From a virus, in the IMG/VR virus record IMGVR_UViG_3300035670_000904, positions 1 to 31,277 of that record: 31,277 bases of DNA. One strand, written 5' to 3'. The number at the start of each line of letters is the position of its first letter. Positions within the stretch are counted from its first letter, which is position 1. Made by a program: the position numbers and the translations under genes. Of this stretch, positions 14,488 to 22,681 are shown piece by piece. The notes below the pieces were generated by a model. That model was not told where the DNA came from. It searched no databases and saw only the letters and a list, made by a program, of their open reading frames with translations.

Positions 14488-15987
14488 TTAATTTATTCGG
14501 ATTGAGCTGTTGAGTAAATCTTCCATAATGGTTTCCCTAAGTTTATTTAATTCGGTATAACTTTTAAACTCATCGGTCGCAACCATTGGTCCCGTCACAT
14601 TATGTTCATGTTGGAATATAACATTTATAAGTACGTCTAAGAATCGTATCAAATTCTCACCTCTAACTAATGCGTAAGTGTTAGGGTCTATTTTCTTAAT
14701 ATAGTCGTCTTGGGTGTATTCGTATTTATCTAATGTTGTGAAATTTATTCTTTTTTGTGTTGGTTCATTTGTGTCGGTGGATAAAAAATAAATTTTATCA
14801 GATTTTAAAGCAGAAAATGTCTGTTCTTCGGAATCGGGGTGAACTTTAGTTACTTCCGTCTTTATTTTTTTAGTTTTGAACGGCGGTTTAACACTCAATA
14901 TTGAATATATCAAACCACTTTTTGGTCCAACCGAAAAAACTTTAACATTTGACAATATATTATTTGTGATACTGTTGTTATTATTGGATGTAACAAATTC
15001 TTGTGTTGGTCTAAAATAGATTGGGTGTAAATCTGATTTGTCATATTCTTTATTAATACCTTTTAAACCATTTTCGTGTACAGTATATAAAAAATCACGT
15101 ATTTCATTGGGAATATAATTCTCATTTGAACTATCGATTGTTATAGTATGTGTCGGTGTGGTATCACTCCCATCCGTGTTTATCAACTTTAAAACACCAT
15201 TCGGTTTTGGAGTGTTCTCATTAAAGAAATTGGTTTTTGTTGTTTGACCGAATGATTTTGTTACGTTGTATACAAAAAAATCAATTCTAGTTGGGTTTGT
15301 CACATTATTTACTTCATATTCAATTAAAGTTTTAATGTCTTTAACTTCTAAAGTAGTTTCAGGTATTTCTTTTGTCTCCAACGTCATTTTTTTTGGAAAC
15401 TTTTTCAAGTATAAAACCGAAGATTTTTTACCCATAATTGGGTAATTAACCATTTTCTTTCTATTGATGACACTTGAGGCACCTTTAGATAATAATTTAC
15501 CACCTCTTAATTGTAACCCATCTTGTGTAAAAACAATATCAGAACCCGATTTACCATAAATGGCATAATCAGTTTTTTTCGCCAAAGATGCGTCTGACTT
15601 TTTATCTATGTAATTATCATTCTTGTCAATGATATTTGGACTTTCTCTTAATACTACACCATATGTTGTATTTTCAATTTGTTGAGTAAAATTTTGTGAA
15701 TTAAAATCGTGTACATTGATAAATGGACCCGCAATGTACTCAACGTTTACATGTTCCTTATCGGGATTGTAATTAATTATTTTTACCGCTTGTTCAATTT
15801 CAGGAATGAAGTTTATATTATATGGTAAAAATGGTATTGCAACAAATGGGTCAGTGTCAGACCAAGCCTCATAAGATTTGGCTTTCTCTTTCTCACCAAC
15901 ATAATCCGAATACCTAACGCATCGAATTCTACCGATACCCTTTGGGTCGATGTTGTCAATACAAATACCGATATCAATTATCTTCAT
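14488..15987 (-). CDS. Baseplate protein with gp5-like OB-fold N-terminus
   Basis: This encodes 499 residues. The N-terminus (IGICIDNIDPKGIGRIRCVR, then DPFVAIPFLPYNINFIPEIEQAVKI) has the pattern of the OB-fold found in the T4 gp5 baseplate hub spike and similar proteins: a DPxxxGRI/RVRV strand, then a Pro-rich turn and a strand with a charged centre. GSDIVFTQDGLQLRGGK follows in a likely beta region. The C-terminal 90 residues include ALVRGENLIRFLDVLINVIF then HEHNVTGP. No lysozyme domain is visible, so this would be a hub or wedge OB protein lacking the cell-wall enzyme of T4 gp5. The gene starts in a TAATG overlap with the small coiled-coil gene. Confidence 0.75.
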   Translation of the reverse strand: MKIIDIGICIDNIDPKGIGRIRCVRYSDYVGEKEKAKSYEAWSDTDPFVAIPFLPYNINFIPEIEQAVKIINYNPDKEHVNVEYIAGPFINVHDFNSQNFTQQIENTTYGVVLRESPNIIDKNDNYIDKKSDASLAKKTDYAIYGKSGSDIVFTQDGLQLRGGKLLSKGASSVINRKKMVNYPIMGKKSSVLYLKKFPKKMTLETKEIPETTLEVKDIKTLIEYEVNNVTNPTRIDFFVYNVTKSFGQTTKTNFFNENTPKPNGVLKLINTDGSDTTPTHTITIDSSNENYIPNEIRDFLYTVHENGLKGINKEYDKSDLHPIYFRPTQEFVTSNNNNSITNNILSNVKVFSVGPKSGLIYSILSVKPPFKTKKIKTEVTKVHPDSEEQTFSALKSDKIYFLSTDTNEPTQKRINFTTLDKYEYTQDDYIKKIDPNTYALVRGENLIRFLDVLINVIFQHEHNVTGPMVATDEFKSYTELNKLRETIMEDLLNSSIRIN

Positions 15988-16187
15988 TATTTTTTAGTCC
16001 TTTTTAATATTTCTTTATTCACATTGTTATATAAACCCTCAACAGATTCTAAATGTCTTGTTAAATCAATAATCAAAGTTTTAGTTTTTTCGAACTCTTC
16101 CGATAATTCATCTAACACCAAAAACAAATCTTTATTTGATTTGTTTTCAACGTCGTTTGCAATATCTATTATTTTTTTAGAATCCAT
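15987..16187 (-). CDS. Small coiled-coil protein
   Basis: This encodes 66 residues, nearly all helical with heptad-like spacing of Leu and Ile (DLFLVLDELSEEFEKTKTLI, then DLTRHLESVEGLYNNVNKEI). The start follows the upstream stop with no gap (TAAATG) and its stop overlaps the next start (TAATG), so it is tightly coupled within the structural operon. Such small coiled-coil proteins between baseplate genes are often assembly factors or linkers. No family is recognised. Confidence 0.7.
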   Translation of the reverse strand: MDSKKIIDIANDVENKSNKDLFLVLDELSEEFEKTKTLIIDLTRHLESVEGLYNNVNKEILKRTKK

Positions 16188-18077
16188 TTATATCAATTTT
16201 CCTGCACTGTTTAAAATACCTGGAGGTATAATAAGTGGACCAACTGGTGTTGGTATTATTATTTCTTTATTTGCTACTTTAACAAATGAATTTGTATCGA
16301 GTTCTTCTGTGTTACCATCAATTATTGATTTCACAACTTTAGGTAAATTATTATCAACTCCAAATATCGGACCTAATTTAATTCCCGCAGCCTCCATTCT
16401 TTCCATGATATTTAAAGCCGCCCTGTCTTGGCTGTAACCTGGTAATTTATCAGATAACCCCAATAATATACCCGGTATGTTAAATGTCGCCTTAGTTCCT
16501 AAAGCCCCCTGTATAGTACTCAAAATCGTATTAAATAACGCATAACAATTGTCCAATCCATCTTCCAATATTTTCACCAATAACGCGATTAATGCTGTGA
16601 TAATGACAACGTAACGTTTATATTTATTTTTTAATATTTTTTTCACAATTTTAAACAATAACGCTAATAAATCTACCTTTACTCTTTTCCAAAATTCATT
16701 AATAAATTTCCAAAATAACTCTTTAATTATATTGTAGAATAATTTTGATAAATTTTTCATCACAGTTAAAACGTCAATTAAAGACGAACCTAAATTCTTT
16801 AATACTTTATAAACAATGACGATTGGTAAGAAAATTTTAGGTGATAACACGGACATTATTAATGCCTTAGGTAAATTCAAAATAAATAAGTTAATTAAAT
16901 TTAAGTTGAAATTAATCTCGGGTATGCCACTATCTGATTGTACGTATGCATCTGTGGCGGTTCTCGCTATTGTTGAGTTTACCAAATCATTTAAATCTTT
17001 TTTCGAACTTAGGTAAACGAAATCTTCTAATAATGTAGTATTAATTGGTACTTCAAAATTATTACAATCCGTAAACTTTAAAACTTTACGAAATCTTGCG
17101 TCTTCATCATCTAAATCAATACCTTCCACGTCGTCGAAGTTAAAATAAAATTGGATGTCTTCATCATTTTCGTCGAATAAATCGGTAGCGTTTTGATTTT
17201 GTAAATTATCTCGATTTGTTGGTGTACCACAAACCGCAAATAATTTTTTCAACAATCTGTTTAGGTTATCCATTCCTTTATTCAATAATTCCGAATCGGT
17301 GGAACCTCCCCCTTGAAGAGTCATCAACATTGAAGTTTTTATTACATGTTGAATGTCGGGATATTCAATAGTAGAATAATACCCATTTAGATACTCTTCA
17401 ACCTTCAACGTATTTGTACCTCCTGTGATGTTAAATTCTTGATTGGTAGAATCCCATTCCATTTCAAATAGAGTATCGTTACTATTTGTATCAAAGGTGT
17501 ATGGTCCACCTGTAAAGGAATCATATAATTCCCTATTTACTTGTTTTTTGTTTTTTGCTGGAGTTTTTTCGTAAACAATTTGACCGACTGATGTCGATGG
17601 GTCCACTGTTAAAACATTTAAGAAATCAAATTCAGACGGTTTCATTTTTATTTGATATGAACCTAATGTGGTGTCAGTACCACATATACCATCTGAAGCA
17701 AAAAATATCTTCTTAACATTATTTAATACGATATCTTTAGATGATTCTAAAGTTAGTTTTGTAGAGTCTATTGCATGTTGTTTCAATCTACCTTTACTAA
17801 ATAACTTGTCCGATGATGGGACCTTATTATTTAAACCTAGAAACCCTTCAGTAATCTCAACGAGTTCAGCAAAAATGTCTTTATTATTGACCTTTTTTTT
17901 TCTTCTTTTTTCTAAAAAATCGTCTAATTTTTTACCAAATAATTGGTCGGTAGTTGGTAAATCTGTAAGATACTTGTCATAAATGGAGTCAACCGTACCA
18001 CTTGGGTCGTCATTAATTTTCTTAATGGCGTCTAATTTGGATTTAACTTTATTCTTCGTATCTTTTATCTTACTCAT
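16188..18077 (-). CDS. Large putative virion protein with hydrophobic helices
   Basis: This encodes 629 residues. The first 120 are charged and helical, the next 250 mixed, and residues about 385-430 (INLFILNLPKALIMSVLSPK, then IFLPIVIVYKVL) and 484-506 (RYVVIITALIALLVKILEDG) are strongly hydrophobic, with further amphipathic helices between. The end (IIIPTPVGPLIIPPGIL) is Pro-rich. The hydrophobic helices could insert into a host membrane or pack inside the tail. The size is near T4 gp29 (590), and tape-measure proteins often have such helices, but the rest does not look like one continuous coiled coil, so I leave it as an uncharacterised tail or baseplate protein. It overlaps the upstream stop by one base. 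Confidence 0.75.
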   Translation of the reverse strand: MSKIKDTKNKVKSKLDAIKKINDDPSGTVDSIYDKYLTDLPTTDQLFGKKLDDFLEKRRKKKVNNKDIFAELVEITEGFLGLNNKVPSSDKLFSKGRLKQHAIDSTKLTLESSKDIVLNNVKKIFFASDGICGTDTTLGSYQIKMKPSEFDFLNVLTVDPSTSVGQIVYEKTPAKNKKQVNRELYDSFTGGPYTFDTNSNDTLFEMEWDSTNQEFNITGGTNTLKVEEYLNGYYSTIEYPDIQHVIKTSMLMTLQGGGSTDSELLNKGMDNLNRLLKKLFAVCGTPTNRDNLQNQNATDLFDENDEDIQFYFNFDDVEGIDLDDEDARFRKVLKFTDCNNFEVPINTTLLEDFVYLSSKKDLNDLVNSTIARTATDAYVQSDSGIPEINFNLNLINLFILNLPKALIMSVLSPKIFLPIVIVYKVLKNLGSSLIDVLTVMKNLSKLFYNIIKELFWKFINEFWKRVKVDLLALLFKIVKKILKNKYKRYVVIITALIALLVKILEDGLDNCYALFNTILSTIQGALGTKATFNIPGILLGLSDKLPGYSQDRAALNIMERMEAAGIKLGPIFGVDNNLPKVVKSIIDGNTEELDTNSFVKVANKEIIIPTPVGPLIIPPGILNSAGKLI

Positions 18078-18454
18078 TATAATTTGTATGTTTGAGAATC
18101 GGCACTGTCTTCATTAATCATTTTCTCTAAAAGTATTCTATCTTCTTCGGATAGTTCTAATTTACCCATTGGCATATTTTTACCTCCCCCACCTGATTGT
18201 GTTTGTTTTAGAAGTACACTTTGGAGTTTAACTAATGATATCTTCTTTTCTGTACAGTCATTTAATATTTTTTGTTGTTCTTTAATTACGGGACCAATTA
18301 CACTCATGTCCTCAGCATCTTTCATAAAAGACAACATTTTTTTCATAATAAGAGATGCCGTATTCCTGTTCTCAACGACATCGTTATATATTTCCTGCAT
18401 CAACGCCAATGCGGAGTCAACGTCTAAGGAAATAAGATTTTTTCTTTCTCTCAT
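18077..18454 (-). CDS. Uncharacterised helical protein downstream of sigma factor
   Basis: This encodes 125 residues. It is mainly helical (ALALMQEIYNDVVENRNTAS, then KEQQKILNDCTEKKISLVKL) with a Gly-rich linker at about residue 90 and an acidic C-terminal helix LLEKMINE before the end. Its stop overlaps the start of the 629-residue gene (TAATG), and it begins 14 bases after the sigma gene, so it belongs to the same operon as the virion genes. No known domain is evident. A small baseplate or chaperone protein is possible from context. Confidence 0.7.
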   Translation of the reverse strand: MRERKNLISLDVDSALALMQEIYNDVVENRNTASLIMKKMLSFMKDAEDMSVIGPVIKEQQKILNDCTEKKISLVKLQSVLLKQTQSGGGGKNMPMGKLELSEEDRILLEKMINEDSADSQTYKL

Positions 18455-18468
18455 ACCAATAAATAGAT

Positions 18469-19167
18469 TTATTCTAAAAAACCACCCATTATACCATTGT
18501 ATAATTTTCGATATCTCTTAAGTGATATTCTAATTTCTTTGGTGCTAAGTGATGTCATTTCCCTTAATGAAAGTAATATTAGGTTTTTATTAAACTTATT
18601 ACCGTCCCCAACTTGGAATATTTTATCAAAATTTGAGAATATTTCGAGTAGAGCATATCCTAATTTTTGTTCGTTGTCCGTTAAATCTTCGGTTTCAACA
18701 AATTCTTCTAAGGTTATTGTGAGTTTAATTATGACGTCTCTATAATCCAATGGAGTGTCGTCAATAGTGTAGGATAAATCGGCTCTGTCCTCAATATCTG
18801 ACGATATGTCGTCATATGAAACTTGTCGATTTTGTTCTTTGGTATCTTTTTGTATTGCACCCATCAAATAATTCTTACAAATTGTACCAAAGTAAGAATA
18901 TGCTTTGTGGTTTTTAGTGTGGTCAAACTTATTAATCTTTGTAATCAAAAAAGACATGGTATCGTTGTGAATTTCCTCAAATTCCATGTCTTTTCTGTAC
19001 AACTTATATCGTCGAATAATTGATTCGACCATTATAATTAGGGGTTCTCTTAAATATTCATTGAATATCTTATTCTTTTCTATATCGGATTCTGATTCTA
19101 AATATCGTATTACCGCTTGTTCTTGGTCCTCCCCAAAATATATTTTTTGGGTTCTTTTTCTTGGCAT
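18469..19167 (-). CDS. 55: Late-transcription sigma factor (T4 gp55-like)
   Basis: This encodes 232 residues, compared with 185 in T4 gp55. It resembles a minimal sigma-70 factor: residues about 34-82 fit region 2.1-2.2 (core binding, with IHNDTMSFLITKINKFD), and 85-115 fit region 2.3-2.4 (NHKAYSYFGTICKNYLMGAI, then QKDTKEQNR), which melts and reads the -10 element. The C-terminal part (LREMTSLSTKEIRISLKRYR) is helical and could be a reduced region 4 or clamp-contact segment. In T4, gp55 with the sliding clamp directs RNA polymerase to TATAAATA. Here the recurring intergenic motif is TATTTATA, so this protein is its probable reader. It lies four bases downstream of a glycosyltransferase gene. 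Confidence 0.88.
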   Translation of the reverse strand: MPRKRTQKIYFGEDQEQAVIRYLESESDIEKNKIFNEYLREPLIIMVESIIRRYKLYRKDMEFEEIHNDTMSFLITKINKFDHTKNHKAYSYFGTICKNYLMGAIQKDTKEQNRQVSYDDISSDIEDRADLSYTIDDTPLDYRDVIIKLTITLEEFVETEDLTDNEQKLGYALLEIFSNFDKIFQVGDGNKFNKNLILLSLREMTSLSTKEIRISLKRYRKLYNGIMGGFLE

Positions 19168-19171
19168 TTAA

Positions 19172-19951
19172 TTATGATTCTACATACATTACATCACGTT
19201 TATTTTTAAAGAAAAATTCTTTTTTTGCTGTTTCTAACCAAAATTTAACTTCTGATTCTGTCAACTTTGTACCGTCGTTATTTTTGTAAGACCAAAATAA
19301 AGAGTCTTCTCTAAAATTAACATGTTGGTAACCAATTTTTGGGATTGACATGATTTTAACACCATTGTGTGTTAATCTAAGTAAAAATTCGTAACTGAAT
19401 GTTAGTTTTATATTTTCTTTAAATAGACCATTTTCAACGATAACTTTAGTTCTATATAAACCACCACTTGTTTGGTAGTTTTGGAAATCTAATAAAACTT
19501 CATTATCAATAAATCCTTGTTTTTCGGTGAATCCGTATGCCCAAGCTGATTCGTTAGTGAAATTTAAAAATTTACCCTCAACGTTAATGTCTTTAACAAT
19601 TGGTAAAAAAACATCAACATCTTGATTTTCGTTGACGTAGTCATTAACCGATTTTAACCAAGAAGATTTAAATTCATCATCGATTTCTAAAATACTAAAC
19701 CATTCAGTATCACAATTTGTAATACCTAAATTTACTTGTGAACAAAAATCAGTACTATTTGTGTTAACTACAAAATTGATTTCTAATTTTTGTGATAAGT
19801 CATCCAAACCTTCTTTTACATTTGGTGGACATACTATTGTTAATTTGACGTCGTTATGAAACTGTTCTACCGATTTCAATGCGTTATCTAACATTTCCTT
19901 ATATTCACCTTGTAATGTGTGAATTGGTAAAATAATTGTTATATTTTTCAT
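19172..19951 (-). CDS. Family 2-type glycosyltransferase (GT-A fold)
   Basis: This encodes 259 residues. It opens with ITIILPIHTLQGEYKEMLDN, the first strand and loop of GT-A enzymes, and has the metal/nucleotide-sugar acidic motif at residues 91-93 (SILEIDDEF). Later SGGLYRTKVI and FSYEFLLRLTHNGVKIMSIP fit the acceptor side of the fold. It transfers a sugar from a nucleotide donor; the acceptor could be modified DNA, a virion protein or host surface glycan, and the sequence does not say which. Its start overlaps the stop of the next upstream glycosyltransferase by four bases (ATGA). Confidence 0.85.
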   Translation of the reverse strand: MKNITIILPIHTLQGEYKEMLDNALKSVEQFHNDVKLTIVCPPNVKEGLDDLSQKLEINFVVNTNSTDFCSQVNLGITNCDTEWFSILEIDDEFKSSWLKSVNDYVNENQDVDVFLPIVKDINVEGKFLNFTNESAWAYGFTEKQGFIDNEVLLDFQNYQTSGGLYRTKVIVENGLFKENIKLTFSYEFLLRLTHNGVKIMSIPKIGYQHVNFREDSLFWSYKNNDGTKLTESEVKFWLETAKKEFFFKNKRDVMYVES

Positions 19952-21012
19952 ACTGATTCTTCTTGTTTTAATTTTTCTAATGCCTTTTGAATTTCTTCAA
20001 CTCTTTTATTTTTAAATGATGTGAAAATTGAATTGATATTATTTTCCGTAACTGATGTTGTATATGGTAATAATGTTTCTTTCATTTTCTCTTTCACCTC
20101 AGTTGTTAATTCAACTCCTTCTAACCAAGCAAGTACATATGTTCCTAAGATTTCAACGATTTTATTTGAATCGTATGTCCACATCCCATTTTCAGTTAAC
20201 CAATCAGGTTCTGTGTTTGGTATTTTACCGATTACAGGAACATCACATTTCATCGATTCTAATGGGAAGGTACCAAATGTGGATTCGTCATCAACCCAAA
20301 CAGAAACAAAACATTCTTTAAGTGCATCTGAAAATTCCTCATATGACATTTGTACCATGTCTCTAAATGTGACCCATCTTAATTGTGGGTATTTTAGATA
20401 AAATTCAGAGATTATTTTTCTATGTATAACTCTGTCTCTACAACTGATACCAATAAATGGTTTTCGTAATTTTTCAGATGGTTTAAAATTGTCACCGATA
20501 ATTGGTGGTATAATGTATACAACTGATTCAGGAAAAAAGTCTAAAATGTATTTTTTAGTTTCTTCAGTTGTGGTAATCACTCTTAAAAATCCATAATCAC
20601 TCCATCTACTTCCAATTGGTAAAGTTTCAAAAATGTAATCTTTTTGTTGTACCAACATTACCTTCACACATTTAACATTTGATAATTGTTGTAAAACATT
20701 TGAATAGTATTCAGGAACAACTAAAGTATCGTCAATCTTTAATTCAACCTTATCGTCCTTAATCGATACTACTGGAATATCCTTGTAATCATCACCTAAC
20801 CAATGGGATACTCCACCATATGTGTTATCCTCAACTAAAATCTTAGTTGGTATACCATTATTTTTTAATGTTAACGCTAAATCGTAAATGTATTTTACGG
20901 AAGCTCTTGGGTTATTCTTAGTGTCGTAGGTTAAAAAATAAACAGTACTTTCACTATTCTCCAATCTACCTAAAGCAGATTCTAATTTTTCTATATTTTC
21001 TTTATTATTCAT
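19948..21012 (-). CDS. GT-B fold glycosyltransferase (family 4-like)
   Basis: This encodes 354 residues. The N-terminal domain starts after a 20-residue helix with VYFLTYDTKNNPRASVKYIY, followed by a Rossmann-like half. The C-terminal donor-binding half carries KPFIGISCRDRVIHRK and the family signature TFGTFPLESMKCDVPVIG at about residue 265, where the Glu and the Pro-Val-Ile-Gly turn contact the nucleotide sugar. It is the second of three glycosyltransferases in the leftward block. It overlaps the upstream gene by eight bases and the downstream gene by four, so all are co-translated. The sugar and acceptor are unknown. Confidence 0.85.
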   Translation of the reverse strand: MNNKENIEKLESALGRLENSESTVYFLTYDTKNNPRASVKYIYDLALTLKNNGIPTKILVEDNTYGGVSHWLGDDYKDIPVVSIKDDKVELKIDDTLVVPEYYSNVLQQLSNVKCVKVMLVQQKDYIFETLPIGSRWSDYGFLRVITTTEETKKYILDFFPESVVYIIPPIIGDNFKPSEKLRKPFIGISCRDRVIHRKIISEFYLKYPQLRWVTFRDMVQMSYEEFSDALKECFVSVWVDDESTFGTFPLESMKCDVPVIGKIPNTEPDWLTENGMWTYDSNKIVEILGTYVLAWLEGVELTTEVKEKMKETLLPYTTSVTENNINSIFTSFKNKRVEEIQKALEKLKQEESV

Positions 21013-21286
21013 CGTCTTCTATTAAGATATTGTTTTTTATTAATGTGTTAAATGCTAACCTAAACGAAATTGCCGTATCTTTTTGTGCAAATGGTCCCAT
21101 TTCTTCATCTGATTCATCGAACTCATTTAAAACTCTATCGATACACATTTTTAAAATTTCATATTTAAAAATGTTAATTTCCATAGTTTCACCACCATCC
21201 TCATCTTTTATTGTGTTTCCTGTCCTGCATCGCTCGGTAACTGCTTCGAGGTCGATGTAGTAGTATTTTCCGAAAATTTCAACCAT
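21005..21286 (-). CDS. Small uncharacterised protein overlapping a HAD-like gene
   Basis: This encodes 93 residues: MVEIFGKYYYIDLEAVTERC at the start, then an acidic middle and a helical end (TAISFRLAFNTLIKNNILIE). It is acidic and looks like a compact alpha/beta protein. Its first 79 bases lie inside the end of the upstream gene in another reading frame, an unusually long overlap, and its last 8 bases overlap the next glycosyltransferase. The overlap is more GC-rich than its surroundings, as expected where two frames are constrained. An internal Met at residue 35 could be an alternative start, but the N-terminal strand pattern looks genuine. No function is known to me. Confidence 0.7.
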   Translation of the reverse strand: MVEIFGKYYYIDLEAVTERCRTGNTIKDEDGGETMEINIFKYEILKMCIDRVLNEFDESDEEMGPFAQKDTAISFRLAFNTLIKNNILIEDDE

Positions 21287-21858
21287 GGTTCTTGTATTTC
21301 TGTTAATTTAGTTATTTCTTTTTCATAAGTAAAGTGTTCATTAAAGTTGGTTTTAAATTTTAATGCCATTTTACTTTCTGGTTTTAAATCAAGTATTTGT
21401 TTAGAATCTGTTAGCCATACGTCACATTTTTCCCATTCGTTTTCAATATCCTTGGTTTTAATGAATTTAATGTTGTTACCTAAAAATCCATTCTTTGACA
21501 GGAAAAATAATGTTGCTGGTTTTGATTTACCCAATTCATTTATCCCCACTAATGTAAAATTATGTTCAGGGTTATCATAAATCATTTTGTTCAAGTCAGA
21601 AAAGGTTGTTGAGTAACTTAACCCCGCGTGTCCAAAAATTTCAATTGGATACTCAATGAATAAAAAATATTCAAACTCTTCAACCGATTGGAAGTTATAA
21701 GACTCTAAAAGATTGTCATTGTGTATGGGTTCTTTTATTGAGTAGTTAAAATTATCTTCATTTTCAAACTCTGAATTTAAAAATGCATCTCGATAATGAT
21801 AATCTAATTTTTGTATGGTGTTTCTCAATACACCATCAATACTAATGAATATTTCCAT
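21208..21858 (-). CDS. HAD-superfamily-like protein lacking the nucleophile Asp
   Basis: This encodes 216 residues. The start MEIFISIDGVLRNT has the shape of HAD motif I (hhhhDxDGVL), but the first, nucleophilic Asp is Ser6 while Asp8 is kept. Further HAD-like parts are FTLVGINELGKSKPATLFFL (motif II/III region, with Lys) and KCDVWLTDSKQILDLKP. The family includes phosphatases and nucleotidases that need the first Asp to form a phospho-enzyme, so this copy is probably not a standard phosphatase. The C-terminal 23 residues are a Ser/Thr/Gln-rich tail that overlaps the next gene in another frame. It starts just beyond the PhoH terminator. Confidence 0.65.
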   Translation of the reverse strand: MEIFISIDGVLRNTIQKLDYHYRDAFLNSEFENEDNFNYSIKEPIHNDNLLESYNFQSVEEFEYFLFIEYPIEIFGHAGLSYSTTFSDLNKMIYDNPEHNFTLVGINELGKSKPATLFFLSKNGFLGNNIKFIKTKDIENEWEKCDVWLTDSKQILDLKPESKMALKFKTNFNEHFTYEKEITKLTEIQEPWLKFSENTTTSTSKQLPSDAGQETQ

Positions 21859-21868
21859 AGTGAAAAAT

Positions 21869-21909
21869 ATAATGTGAATAGAATTATAAGTAAACCCTAT
21901 TCACATTAT
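21869..21909 (-). terminator. Terminator after phoH
   Basis: A perfect 13-bp inverted repeat pairs 21869-21881 (core AATGTGAATAG) with 21897-21909 (core CTATTCACATT) across a 15-base loop. Read on the minus strand it is followed by a run of five T. It lies between the phoH stop and the HAD-like gene start, so it ends or attenuates the upstream unit. Confidence 0.8.
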
Positions 21910-21926
21910 TTAAATGATTAATAATT

Positions 21927-22640
21927 TTAATCGTATCTTTCTAAGATTTCTCCGATTATTGGGTTACGAACAATATCCCCATTTCCAAATTCAAAGATAC
22001 CAATACCCTTAACGTCATGTAATCTTTTTTTCGCATCGTATAACCCAGATTTAGTTTTGTCTTTAAATTTATCCGACTGTTCTAAATCTCCCGATAAGAA
22101 AAATTTGGAATTAAACCCGATACGAGTTAATAATAGTTTTATTTGTGCGGGTGTGGCGTTTTGAGCTTCTTCAAAAACAAGAATTGTATTATCGACGTTC
22201 CAACCTCTCATATATGCTAACGCAGCAACTTCAATGTAACCCTCGTCTTTTAATCTTTCTCTTGACTCCTTACCGATGATTTTATTCAACAAATAATAAG
22301 ATGGATAAATGTATGGGTCTAACTTTTCTTCTAAACCTCCCGGTAGTGAACCTAATTTTTCCTCAGCTTCAACTGCGGGTCTAACAATTATGATTTTTTC
22401 ATATTTGTTTTCGTTATCCCAAAGTAAATCAACAGCCCTTTTCATCGCTATATATGATTTACCAACACCAGCAGGACCAAAACATAAAGTGATTTGATTT
22501 TCTCCAAGTATTTTCCAATACTCCTCTTGTGATTTTGTTAAAAACTTTTCCTTAGGTTTTTTAATGATTTCTCTTATTCTTTCCTTGTGTGAAGTTTTTC
22601 TTTCTTCAACAACCGTTGTTTTACTTCTTTGTTTCAACAA
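21927..22640 (-). CDS. phoH: PhoH-like P-loop ATPase
   Basis: This encodes 237 residues from a TTG start at 22640. An in-frame stop lies three codons upstream, no ATG or GTG is available before the P-loop, and a second TTG follows, so a TTG start (or the ATT just before it) is forced. Walker A is GPAGVGKS (residues 55-62) and Walker B is TILVFEEAQNA, followed by LLTRIGFNSKFFLSGDLEQS, all standard for PhoH. The domain resembles RNA helicase-like ATPases, and phage copies are common in marine phages. A role in RNA or phosphate metabolism is often proposed but unproven. A TATTTATA motif lies 30 bases upstream and a terminator follows, so this gene can be an independent unit. Confidence 0.93.
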   Translation of the reverse strand: MLKQRSKTTVVEERKTSHKERIREIIKKPKEKFLTKSQEEYWKILGENQITLCFGPAGVGKSYIAMKRAVDLLWDNENKYEKIIIVRPAVEAEEKLGSLPGGLEEKLDPYIYPSYYLLNKIIGKESRERLKDEGYIEVAALAYMRGWNVDNTILVFEEAQNATPAQIKLLLTRIGFNSKFFLSGDLEQSDKFKDKTKSGLYDAKKRLHDVKGIGIFEFGNGDIVRNPIIGEILERYD

Positions 22641-22670
22641 AATATTTTAATTTAAAAGCATTTATTATAG

Positions 22671-22678
22671 TATAAATA
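22671..22678 (-). promoter_or_regulatory. TATTTATA motif upstream of phoH
   Basis: An exact minus-strand TATTTATA lies in the 41-base gap between the dUTPase stop and the phoH start. The predicted leader would be about 25 bases, the longest of the set. Confidence 0.55.
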
Positions 22679-22681
22679 TTA

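Noticed and set aside
22647-22661. ATG upstream of phoH as its start
   Set aside because: It opens a frame of four codons and a stop, not in frame with PhoH.
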